Below are positions 1 to 7,307 of a DNA stretch of 19,070 nucleotides, piece by piece. Source of the DNA: VGBK01 sp964548475 (GTDB taxonomy: Bacteria; Actinomycetota; Acidimicrobiia; Spongiisociales; UBA11373). Made by a program: the position numbers and the translations under genes. The notes beneath the pieces were generated by a model. It was not told the DNA's origin, searched no databases, and saw nothing but the letters and a program-made list of their open reading frames with translations. Every line of letters begins with the position of its first letter. Within the stretch, counting starts at the first letter, position 1. The stretch covers positions 1 to 19,070 of the forward strand of contig CAZJRF010000033.1 in assembly GCA_964548475.1 (NCBI GenBank), read 5' to 3'.

Positions 1-3000
1 CCACTTTGATGATGGTCAGCGAACCCTTCGGCCCCGCCGTCCGCTCGAAGGTGTTGGTGATGGTGCACACCGCCGTCTCTCCCCGCAGGATCTCCACGTC
101 GGTGCAGTTGTCGTAGGCGGCTTCGTAGCCGGCGGCCGTCCCAACCTCCACCACCGAATGGACCGAACCCACCGGCAGGGTGAACAGGTTGTCGCAGTCA
201 CCTTCGAAAGCCACCGCCGCCCCACCGTCGAGGGAGAAGGAGAAGTCGGTGCAGGCGGCCTCGCCGCCCTCCACCACCTTCACCACCCGCAGGTAGCCCT
301 CACCCGGGTCGTAGTCGTTCTCGAAGGTGCAGGTCACCGTCTCGTTCACGCTGATCCCGATCGCGTTGACTCCGGAGCCGTCATCGCAGTAGGCGTCGAT
401 GAGGGCCCAGCCCGCCGGCAGCGGCAGCAACTCGGCCACCGAGTAGACGCCCGCCGGCACCTTCACCGCCGCCGTCGACTCACCACCCGCCAGGGAGAAG
501 TTCGCGCCCCAGGAGGGATCGAACATGAAGGTCGCGTCCGGCGACCCGGCCGGCACCTCCTTCTCCACCATGACATAGCCGTAACCGGAGTTGTAGAAGG
601 TGCACACCACCCCCGGCTGGAAGCGGCTCACCGGCACCGTCACCGACTGGCCGTCCACGATCGCCTCAATCGGCTCCCCCTCCCGGGTGCAGCTGACCCC
701 GTTGAACTCCCAGTCGGCGCCGAGAGCGCCCTCGGTGATCGTGTAATCACCGGTGTCCAGATCCTCGAACAGCTGCGAGTTGCTGCCCGGCTGGTCAGCC
801 AGGGAGAAGCTGCCCACAGTCCCCGAATACTCGAACTCGGTAGGACCGTTGGGAGTCGCGTCCTTGATGATCAGCAGCGAACCGTCCGGCAGCCGGAAGT
901 TCTCGAAGGTGCAGCTGATCGTCTCACCCGGATACAGCATGAAGCCCGGCTCGGGATCGAACGGCACCTCATGGCGTGGGTCGGTGCCGATGCAATAGGC
1001 ATCCTGCAGTATCCAAGGGGCCTCCGGAGTCAGCTCCGCCACCGCGTACTGCGCATTCGGCAGCAGGTTGCCGAACTGCTCCTGCCCGCCGCCCATCAGG
1101 GAGAACGTGCCCAGAGCACCCGCGTCGAAGTCGAAACCGCCCTCCGGCTGGTATTCGGCCGCATCCGCCGGATCGATCACCTTCTCCACGATGATCTCGC
1201 CCCGCTCGGTGTTGGTGAAGGTGCAGTGCACCGTCGCCCCCGGGTCGACCACGAGCGAAGCACCGCCGCGGGCAAGGGACACCACACTGCCCGCACCCTG
1301 ACCGGTGCACTCCAGCCCGGTCAGATCCCAGCCCGCCGGCACCGTCTCGGACACCGGATAGGTGCCCGGCGGCACCTGCCAGGAAGCCATGTCGCCGTTC
1401 TGCAGCTTGCCGTCGGGGAAGGCGGGATCGTTGAGCCCGGAGAACTGGAACTCAGCGTCCGAGGCCGGGTCGGTCACCTTCTCGATCTCGATCGTGCCCC
1501 GCTCGGTGTTAGTGAAGGTGCAGTGCACCGTCGCCCCCGGGTCGACCACGAGCGAAGCACCGCCGCGGGCAAGGGACACCACACTGCCCGCACCCTGACC
1601 GGTGCACTCCAGCCCGGTCAGATCCCAGCCCGCCGGCACCGTCTCAGACACCGGATAGGCACCCGGCAGCACCTGCCAGGACACCATGTCACCGTCATAG
1701 AGGATGCCGTCGGCATCCGCCTCCGGCGGGATCCCGGCAAACGAGAAGCCCACCGGCGAACCATCCGGCACTGTCTGCTTCTCGATCTCAATCGTGCCCA
1801 GAATCAGCTTGTTAGCGAAAGTGCACTTGACGGTCTCACCCGGATTGACAGTGAAGCCCGCCATGTCGATCGCCCGCTGCCCGGTCCCGTAGCACACCGC
1901 CGATGTCAACTCCCACCCCGTCGGCGGGATCTCCCCCAGGCTGTAAGTGTGCTCCGCCCCCGGAGGCAGCACATACCCCGAGTCGTAGCTCAGAGCGTCA
2001 CTCACCTCAATGCCCGTCGCCCAACTCGCGGTGATCGGGAACATCGTCGGATCCCCAGCCGGATCGGTGACCTTATCGATCAGGATCTGAGCGAACTTGT
2101 AGTTGGTGAAAGTGCAAGTAACCACCTCACCCGGACCCAGATCAATCGCCGTGTTCGGCGAACCGTCATCACAGACCACACCCATCTCAAAACCGGACGG
2201 CACCGTCTCCGTCACCGAATACACCCCCGGCGGCAGATAACCCGACGAGTGCTGCTGCCCGTGCGTCAGCTGGAAGTTCGGCTCATCCCACGACGGGTCG
2301 AACGTGAACGGGCGACCAAGCCCCGCCGGGTCGGTCACCTTCTCGACAATGATCTCCCCCAGCTGCTCGTTGACAAACGTGCAAGTCACCTCATCACCCG
2401 CCGCCAGCGTCACCGACACCGCCCCCGACAGATCACCATCCGCGACGGGCGCACCGGCCGCATCCACACAAGACACCGAATCGAACTGCCACCCGGCAGG
2501 CAGGGTCCCCTCGGCCACCCCGTAGGTCCCCGCCCCCAGACCAGAGAACACCTGCGACCCATCATCAGCCAGGGTAAAAGACGCACCCTGCAAATTCGTG
2601 GTAGTAAACCCGAACCCGGCGCCCCCATCCGGATCCGTCTCCTTCACAATCGTCAGCGAAGCCGTGACCGGATCCTCGCTGTTGGAGTAGGTGCAGGTCA
2701 CGCTGGCATCGGTGAGCAGGGTGAACTCCCACCTGTTCGGGTGGTTGGGATCCGTGCTCGGACCACCTACCAGTGCGCCGGTCGCGTCGCGGCACTCGAA
2801 AGCGTCGAGGGTCCAGCCCGCCACCGACTCCTCCTCTACCCACAACTGGATGCCGTCGTCGTCGGTCGCCAGCACGACCGGGCCTTCCGACCCGCCGCCC
2901 GGCAGGCTGAAGCCGTCGCCATCCCAGCTCGCCTCGAAGGAGAAGGACTGATCCCCCTGCGCTGCCTTCACAACAGTGACCTGTCCGTGGCAGGCCCTGG

Positions 3001-3514
3001 GGACCGGGTAGATGATCGCCTGCTGTCCCTGGGGCACCACCCTCATCGCCAGCAGGTCGCCACAACCAGGAACCCAACCTCCCGCAATGGCCGCGTCCGC
3101 CGCGGCCATCACCTGGGCGTAGTTGCCGGGGTTCGTACATCCCGCGCCGCCCACCTGCTGGCTGGTGTAGGCCCAGATGGCGTTCTGGATATCGCACATG
3201 GAGAACCCGGACAAAGCACCCGACGGGTACTCGTTCAGGATCCAGTCCACCTGGCGGATGCCGAGGAGGCCCATGCTGCTGACCGGATACGTGCCCGGCG
3301 ACAGCGTGGTGTTGGTATCCACACACCAACCGCCGGCCGCCGGGCCACCGCTGACACTCACCGACGACCAGTAGTAGGCGCCGCCGAACGAGCCCACGGT
3401 GACCGTATCCCCCGCCCCGGCCACCGGCATGATCGCCATCGTGGCCGCCACCAGGCCCAGAACCACAAGAATCGCGCCGACGCGCGAGCCCCGACCACCC
3501 GATCGATACGACAT
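1..3514 (-). CDS. Giant secreted thioester-domain / CnaB-repeat surface protein (5' part only)
   Basis: The frame is open from an ATG at 3514 to the left edge (1171 codons), so the C-terminus is missing. GGAGG lies 11 bases before the ATG. Residues 1-34 form a signal peptide (Arg-rich start, hydrophobic core, AGAG cleavage region). Residues about 35-175 resemble a thioester (TQXA) domain: Cys64 in GWCVDTN and Gln110 in DIQNAIWAYT are in the positions that form the internal Cys-Gln thioester in Gram-positive adhesins. From about residue 176 there are ten complete prealbumin/CnaB-like repeats of about 100 residues and the start of an eleventh. Each has a first-strand Lys (TIVKE, IEKVTDP), a central Glu (VSETVPAGW) and a last-strand Asn (VTCTFTN), the classic isopeptide triad, plus a conserved Cys pair. 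By family this is an extracellular stalk with a reactive tip domain. The ligand and the anchor (perhaps LPXTG or a TM segment beyond the edge) are unknown. Confidence 0.85.
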   Translation of the reverse strand, partial: MSYRSGGRGSRVGAILVVLGLVAATMAIMPVAGAGDTVTVGSFGGAYYWSSVSVSGGPAAGGWCVDTNTTLSPGTYPVSSMGLLGIRQVDWILNEYPSGALSGFSMCDIQNAIWAYTSQQVGGAGCTNPGNYAQVMAAADAAIAGGWVPGCGDLLAMRVVPQGQQAIIYPVPRACHGQVTVVKAAQGDQSFSFEASWDGDGFSLPGGGSEGPVVLATDDDGIQLWVEEESVAGWTLDAFECRDATGALVGGPSTDPNHPNRWEFTLLTDASVTCTYSNSEDPVTASLTIVKETDPDGGAGFGFTTTNLQGASFTLADDGSQVFSGLGAGTYGVAEGTLPAGWQFDSVSCVDAAGAPVADGDLSGAVSVTLAAGDEVTCTFVNEQLGEIIVEKVTDPAGLGRPFTFDPSWDEPNFQLTHGQQHSSGYLPPGVYSVTETVPSGFEMGVVCDDGSPNTAIDLGPGEVVTCTFTNYKFAQILIDKVTDPAGDPTMFPITASWATGIEVSDALSYDSGYVLPPGAEHTYSLGEIPPTGWELTSAVCYGTGQRAIDMAGFTVNPGETVKCTFANKLILGTIEIEKQTVPDGSPVGFSFAGIPPEADADGILYDGDMVSWQVLPGAYPVSETVPAGWDLTGLECTGQGAGSVVSLARGGASLVVDPGATVHCTFTNTERGTIEIEKVTDPASDAEFQFSGLNDPAFPDGKLQNGDMASWQVPPGTYPVSETVPAGWDLTGLECTGQGAGSVVSLARGGASLVVDPGATVHCTFTNTERGEIIVEKVIDPADAAEYQPEGGFDFDAGALGTFSLMGGGQEQFGNLLPNAQYAVAELTPEAPWILQDAYCIGTDPRHEVPFDPEPGFMLYPGETISCTFENFRLPDGSLLIIKDATPNGPTEFEYSGTVGSFSLADQPGSNSQLFEDLDTGDYTITEGALGADWEFNGVSCTREGEPIEAIVDGQSVTVPVSRFQPGVVCTFYNSGYGYVMVEKEVPAGSPDATFMFDPSWGANFSLAGGESTAAVKVPAGVYSVAELLPLPAGWALIDAYCDDGSGVNAIGISVNETVTCTFENDYDPGEGYLRVVKVVEGGEAACTDFSFSLDGGAAVAFEGDCDNLFTLPVGSVHSVVEVGTAAGYEAAYDNCTDVEILRGETAVCTITNTFERTAGPKGSLTIIKV
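1204..1645 (-). repeat. Near-identical tandem repeat units inside the adhesin gene
   Basis: Bases 1204-1348 and 1501-1645 match at 144 of 145 positions (the mismatch is 1214 versus 1511), an offset of 297 bases or exactly 99 codons. The encoded residues are identical across the block, from the SETVPAGWDL strand to the CTFTNTERG strand. Similarity continues less perfectly to about 1383/1680. The other repeats of the protein are much more diverged, so this pair reflects a recent in-frame duplication or gene conversion. Confidence 0.95.
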
Positions 3515-3609
3515 GACTTCCCCTTCCTCCGCATTACCCGGCTCGGGCCACCCGGACCCGGCTTCCTGTTTGCCACTAAGAGTGGTAGGTAGACAATGGA
3601 CCGCTACTC

Positions 3610-3638
3610 ATTGTAAGCACCGTTCCGGCAGGCTGCAA
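3610..3638 (-). promoter_or_regulatory. Candidate sigma-70 promoter of the adhesin gene
   Basis: On the minus strand TTGCAG (3638-3633) is followed after exactly 17 bases by TACAAT (3615-3610), which matches the -10 consensus at 5 of 6 positions. The predicted transcript starts about 90 bases before the ATG at 3514. A 6-base inverted repeat, ACAATG (3593-3598) and CATTGT (3609-3614), overlaps the -10 box and could be an operator. The leader also has a small hairpin with CCACT/AGTGG arms. Confidence 0.5.
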
Positions 3639-3925
3639 CTGATTCCTTGCTGACTCCCTGGTGCCATGCCTTCGCCGATTGGGAGGCACGGGCCGACCCA
3701 CTGCCCGGCCCTGGGCGCAATGCCCGCCAAGGCGATCCGGCGCCACCGTCTGTGGATAACCGGCACAACCATCGCCCGCATGTATTCAGCCCTCACCCGG
3801 CGACGCCTGCCGGCGGCTCGCTTCCGGCGCAGGGCTCATCGCACGGCGGTCCGGACGGCGGCGCCACCTCACCACTCCTCGCGCGCCCCCTCCGCCGACA
3901 CCCCGACTGCCGGGAACCGCGCGGT

Positions 3926-3970
3926 GGGCTCCCACGATGCCGGCCCCAGCCGCCGCCGGACCGGGAGCCC
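3926..3970 (-). terminator. Terminator-like nested hairpin after glnA
   Basis: Two bases past the glnA stop codon, perfect 8-base arms GGGCTCCC (3926-3933) and GGGAGCCC (3963-3970) enclose an inner CCGGC/GCCGG stem (3940-3944 with 3955-3959). There is no clear U tract, which is common in high-GC actinobacteria. It separates glnA from the adhesin gene on the same strand. Confidence 0.55.
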
Positions 3971-3972
3971 CG

Positions 3973-5394
3973 TCACAGGTCGTAGTAGAGCTTGAACTCC
4001 CACGGGTGGGGACGGAGCCGCACGGGGTCGATCTCGCGGCGGCGCTTATAGGCAATCCAGTCCTCGATGAGCTCCTCGGTGAACACCCCGCCCGCCAGCA
4101 GGAAATCGTGGTCGGCCTCGAGCCCGGCCAGCGCCTCCTCCAATGATCCCGGCACCGAGGGCACCTTGGTCAGTTCCTCCGGCGGCAAGTCGTACAGGTC
4201 CTTGTCCACCGGAGCTCCCGGGTCGAGCCGGTTGGCCACCCCATCGAGGCCGGCCAGCAGCAGCGCGGCGAAGGCCAGGTAAGGATTGGCAGACGGGTCG
4301 GGGCAGCGGAATTCGACGCGCTTGGACGCCGGCTTCAATGAGTGCACCGGGATGCGCACCGCCGCCGAGCGGTTGCGCTGGCTGTACACCAGGTTCACCG
4401 GCGCTTCGTAGCCGGGCACCAGCCGCCGGTAGGAATTGGTGGTCGGGGCGGCGAAGGCCAGGATGGCCGGTGCATGGGCCAGCAGCCCGCCGATGAACGA
4501 GCGGGCCAGGTCGCTCAGGCCCCCGTACCCCTGCTCGTCGTAGAACAGCGGCTTTCCCCCCGACCACAGGCTGATGTGCACGTGCATGCCCGACCCGTTG
4601 TCCTGGAAGATCGGCTTGGGCATGAAGGTCACCGTCTTCCCCCGCCGCCAGGCGGTGTTCTTGACGATGTACTTGAACATGGTCACCCGGTCGGCCGTGC
4701 GCAGCAGGGTGTCGTAGCGGATGTCGATCTCCGACTGCCCGGCGGTGCCCACCTCGTGGTGCTGGAACTCCACCTCCATGCCGGCCCCCAGCAGCAGGCT
4801 CGTCATCTCGGCCCGCAGGTCGGCGAAGTGGTCGGTGGGAGGCACCGGGAAGTACCCCTCCTTGAAGCCGGGCTTGTAGGCCTTGTTGCCGCCGGGCTCG
4901 TCGGCCCCCGAGTTCCAGGCGCCTTCCACCGAGTCGAGGAAGTAGTACCCGGAGTGCTCGTTCTGGTCGAAACGCGCCCCGTCCAGGATGTAGAACTCCG
5001 GCTCGGGGCCCCAGTAGGACAGCTCGGCTACGCCGGTGCCGGCCAGGTACTCCTCCGCCTTGCGGGCCACGTAGCGGGGGTCCTTGTCGTAAGGCCGGCC
5101 GGTCAGCGGGTCCTTCACCGAGCAATACAAGATGAGGGTCTTGGCCTCGCGGAACGGGTCGGTTACCGCCGTGTCCGGGTCGGGCACCAGCACCATGTCC
5201 GATTCCTGGATCTGCTGGAAACCCCGGATCGACGAGCCGTCGAACCCGTAGCCTTCCTCAAACCCTTCCTCGGTCAGCCGCGAGACGGGCACCGTGGTGT
5301 GCTGGACCTGGCCGGGCAGGTCGCAGAAGCGCAGGTCCACAAACTCGTAGCCGTCGTCTCCAACCAGCTTGAGCACGTCGTCGGGCGTGGCCAT
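3973..5394 (-). CDS. glnA: Glutamine synthetase type I (GSI-beta)
   Basis: It makes L-glutamine from glutamate, ammonia and ATP as a cytoplasmic dodecamer, the main ammonia-assimilation step. The protein has 473 residues, the usual GSI-beta length. Visible signatures are DGSSIRGF near the N-terminus, the ATP/metal-site block GSGMHVHISLW, the substrate block YEAPVNLVYSQRN, and NPYLAFAALLLAGLDG. The adenylylation motif DLYDLPPEE has its Tyr at about residue 401, and the protein ends RPHPWEFKLYYDL as in the family. The start is the ATG at 5394 with GGAGGAGAT directly before it; the frame could extend 40 codons upstream, but that part is not GS-like. It is probably monocistronic, since a terminator-like hairpin follows and a candidate GlnR operator precedes it. 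Regulation is inferred to combine GlnR control with adenylylation by a GlnE-type enzyme, which is not in this window. Confidence 0.97.
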   Translation of the reverse strand: MATPDDVLKLVGDDGYEFVDLRFCDLPGQVQHTTVPVSRLTEEGFEEGYGFDGSSIRGFQQIQESDMVLVPDPDTAVTDPFREAKTLILYCSVKDPLTGRPYDKDPRYVARKAEEYLAGTGVAELSYWGPEPEFYILDGARFDQNEHSGYYFLDSVEGAWNSGADEPGGNKAYKPGFKEGYFPVPPTDHFADLRAEMTSLLLGAGMEVEFQHHEVGTAGQSEIDIRYDTLLRTADRVTMFKYIVKNTAWRRGKTVTFMPKPIFQDNGSGMHVHISLWSGGKPLFYDEQGYGGLSDLARSFIGGLLAHAPAILAFAAPTTNSYRRLVPGYEAPVNLVYSQRNRSAAVRIPVHSLKPASKRVEFRCPDPSANPYLAFAALLLAGLDGVANRLDPGAPVDKDLYDLPPEELTKVPSVPGSLEEALAGLEADHDFLLAGGVFTEELIEDWIAYKRRREIDPVRLRPHPWEFKLYYDL

Positions 5395-5438
5395 ATCTCC
5401 TCCGTACTGAGGCAACCCGGCCTTGCTACCGGCCGGTG

Positions 5439-5487
5439 GTTTCGTCGCGATTGCTGGTCGGTTAACTCTGTGTTTCAAGTGAGTAGC
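5439..5487 (-). promoter_or_regulatory. Candidate GlnR operator upstream of glnA
   Basis: Read on the minus strand, five 5-mers sit in exact 11-base register: GCTAC, GAAAC, TTAAC, GCAAT, GAAAC, each separated by 6 bases. The first four follow the published actinobacterial GlnR pattern gTnAC-n6-GaAAC-n6-GtnAC-n6-GaAAC with a few mismatches, and a fifth perfect GAAAC follows in phase. The block lies 45-93 bases before the glnA ATG, where GlnR acts in Streptomyces and mycobacteria. Confidence 0.65.
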
Positions 5488-5504
5488 CGAGCGCCCGGGG
5501 CCTC

Positions 5505-6419
5505 TCATTCCCACCGATGGCGAGCCATCCGGTGATGTCGCCTGCAGAGGAGTTGGAGGTTGTCAGGTGGGGTTCTTCCGCCGCGAGCCCAGTGGACGAG
5601 CTGGTGGGCGTCGCACCGCCGGCCGGGAGCATCGCAGCCGGGGCGGGTGCAGTGCTGATCGTCGCTGGAGGAGGCCACGCCGGGCCGGGGGGATGACTCG
5701 GATGCACCGGCCGATGGCCGGGGGCCGACCATCGGATCCGGCAATCAGGGGGGTGAGGGTGGAGTCGCGCGGGTCCAGCGCCGTACTATCTCCAGGCTGA
5801 TCGGGCCGCCTTTGAGGCCGGCAAGGCCGTCGCCGCCTGGTTCGGCGGCGCCGACAATGACCACTAGATCGCTCTTCTCCCCGCCCGACCAGGGACGGTC
5901 GCGAGTGTCGAGGTGGCAGCGGCAGATCCCCACCAGAACGTCGGCGCGCCGCCGAGCGGGAGTGCGACGGTCTTCCGGGGCCAGCGCCTGGGGTAGCAGG
6001 CGGGACGACCCCGAGTGAGCCTGCCCTACGAGAACCTGCTAATCCCGGGTGAGTACTTCGGGGGCCGCCTCCCGGGCGTCCACCGGCAGCTGCACCCGGC
6101 AGGTGCCCGGATCGCCCACCGTGAATGGCGAGTGGGTACGATCCATGTTGGGAAGCGCGGGGGCCAGCCGCACCCGGCTGCGGCACACGGCCGGCGGCTC
6201 GCTTGTGACCGCAGTCGGCCAGGGGGAGAGGGAAACGAAACCAAGCCCGGCCGGCAGTTCGCCACGTTGCGCTTCGGCAACAACCGCTCCCGCGCATGCT
6301 TCCGCCCGGGCGCCGAGACCTAATAGGCGCCGCAGCTCCTCCTGGACTTCCTCGTGGCTGGGGGTCCCGATTGGGTCGAGTTCGCCCGGACGATCGGGGA
6401 CACGCGCGGTTGCAGGCAT
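5505..6419 (-). pseudogene. Broken DUF222 / 13E12-type HNH endonuclease gene
   Basis: The pieces read in order as a DUF222-HNH protein. From an ATG at 6419 comes the helical DUF222 start (EEVQEELRRLLGLGARAEA, then RVRLAPALPNMDRT and VDAREAAPEVLTRD). A TAG stop at 6041-6039 follows, after which the same frame continues with RRRADVLVGICR, LVVIVGAAEPGGDG and GGPISLEIVRRW. Near 5768 the reading shifts frame to TPLIAGSDGRPPAIG and RVIPPARRG, then near 5665 it shifts back to the HNH core DQHCTRPGCDAPGRRCDAH and DNLQLLCRRHHRM, ending at 5505. One nonsense codon and two compensating frameshifts make an intact product unlikely. The Cys and His residues of the HNH zinc and catalytic motifs are still present. 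These genes occur as dispersed multicopy families in actinobacteria, so intact paralogues are probable elsewhere in the genome. Confidence 0.85.
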
Positions 6420-6556
6420 ATGTGGATGATCTAATCCCGCCCTTCAGCCGGAAGTGACAGGATTCGGGTCGAACCGGCCGATGCCTACCCCCTTTCCGTC
6501 ACTAGCCTCCGTCGATGACCGGAGGGGATCATCTGGGACGTTACCTGGAGGCGCGC

Positions 6557-7189
6557 GTGCACCGCTCGGCGGCAATGCTCCTTGCACTCATGCTGACAAT
6601 GGCTGCCTCCTCCTGCGGAGATGACGCGGCCCCGGACACCACGGCGGCCACCACCACAGCCACCACCATCACCACCACGGCCACCACCTCAGCCACCAGC
6701 ACCACCGCCCCGAGCACGACTATCGGAGCAGCCGACCCCGATGGCATCCCCAACGGCCCCTACACAGGAGAGGTGCATCTCGAGGGTAACCCTGCTACTC
6801 CCATCTACGAGGTCCTTGCCAGCAACGTCAGCCTCTACGTCACCGACGACGAGATACGGGCCGAAATCGATCTCACCACCCGCGTCTCCATCCGCGTGTC
6901 CGGGGGGGAACCCGTGTGCACTGCCACCGTGGGCCGGCGGTACTACGGGCGCGCCTCGCCGGCCAGCCCCCTGACCATCGTGATGGAGCTCAGGGGGCAG
7001 TACATCATCACGCTCGACGGGCCGCAGTGCGGCGTCGTGGACGGGATGTACGAGAAGAGCGCCGAGCAGACTCTGGCGATCGAGTTCGCCGAGGACCGGC
7101 CCCACCCCATGACCGGCTCCTTTGCCGACGGGCGCTTCGCCGCCATCATCCTGGAGGTGTTGGCGGTGACCGCCGCCGTCGGTCAATAA
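6557..7189 (+). CDS. Thr-rich lipoprotein of unknown function
   Basis: The chosen start is the GTG at 6557, because GGAGG (6547-6551) lies five bases upstream and the next residues form a lipoprotein signal (hydrophobic run, then MAASSC with Cys at codon 20). An upstream in-frame ATG at 6515 has no Shine-Dalgarno site and would add 14 residues before the signal. After the Cys comes an acidic stretch and a linker of about 30 residues made almost only of Thr, Ala and Ser, the usual spacer between membrane anchor and folded domain. The remaining 150 or so residues look like a compact beta-rich domain with two Cys (EPVCTATVG and GPQCGVVDG) that could pair. I do not recognise the domain. It is predicted to be tethered outside the membrane. 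It is a separate unit upstream of the RTX gene, which starts 118 bases later. Confidence 0.75.
   Translation: MHRSAAMLLALMLTMAASSCGDDAAPDTTAATTTATTITTTATTSATSTTAPSTTIGAADPDGIPNGPYTGEVHLEGNPATPIYEVLASNVSLYVTDDEIRAEIDLTTRVSIRVSGGEPVCTATVGRRYYGRASPASPLTIVMELRGQYIITLDGPQCGVVDGMYEKSAEQTLAIEFAEDRPHPMTGSFADGRFAAIILEVLAVTAAVGQ
6635..6720 (+). repeat. Low-complexity ACC-rich tract
   Basis: The DNA for the lipoprotein linker is a degenerate run of ACC/ACG/GCC codons, including short perfect (CCA)n stretches. Such tracts can slip during replication. Here the frame is intact. Confidence 0.7.
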
Positions 7190-7307
7190 GCAGCCGGCCG
7201 GCGAACGGCAGGAGCCCTCACCTCCCGTCCCCTCTTCCTGCTGCCGCCTACCCGGCGAGTAGGGTGAGTTGGTCGCGGTGGCACGATTTCGACCAGGGAG
7301 GCGAGCC

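Larger units (their letters stand above)
3515..3972. other. Intergenic region between glnA and the adhesin gene
   Basis: This 458-base gap holds the adhesin leader and promoter, a perfect TTATCCACA 9-mer on the minus strand (3751-3759, the DnaA-box consensus) and the glnA terminator-like hairpin. Short open frames of 60-112 codons cross it on both strands, but they are Arg/Pro-rich, overlap one another and resemble no protein I recognise. I see no RNA gene in it. Confidence 0.6.

Noticed and set aside
1..3514. CRISPR array or other short-repeat system
   Set aside because: The periodicity in this region is about 300 bases, in frame, and protein-coding. No short repeat-spacer structure occurs anywhere in the window.
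158..3592. Open frame of 1144 codons on the plus strand opposite the adhesin gene
   Set aside because: It is rich in Arg and His with no recognisable domain and repeats because the opposite strand repeats. The minus strand has a signal peptide, clear Ig-like repeats and a Shine-Dalgarno site.
3647..3995. Small overlapping plus-strand frames in the gap upstream of the adhesin
   Set aside because: Arg/Pro-rich, no ribosome sites, no resemblance to known proteins, and they run into antisense glnA.
4342..5535. 397-codon plus-strand frame across glnA
   Set aside because: Antisense shadow of an unmistakable glutamine synthetase. The predicted protein is low-complexity His/Val/Gly-rich.
6515..6556. 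ATG at 6515 as start of the Thr-rich lipoprotein
   Set aside because: No ribosome site, and it would place 14 polar residues before the signal peptide. The GTG at 6557 has GGAGG at ideal spacing.
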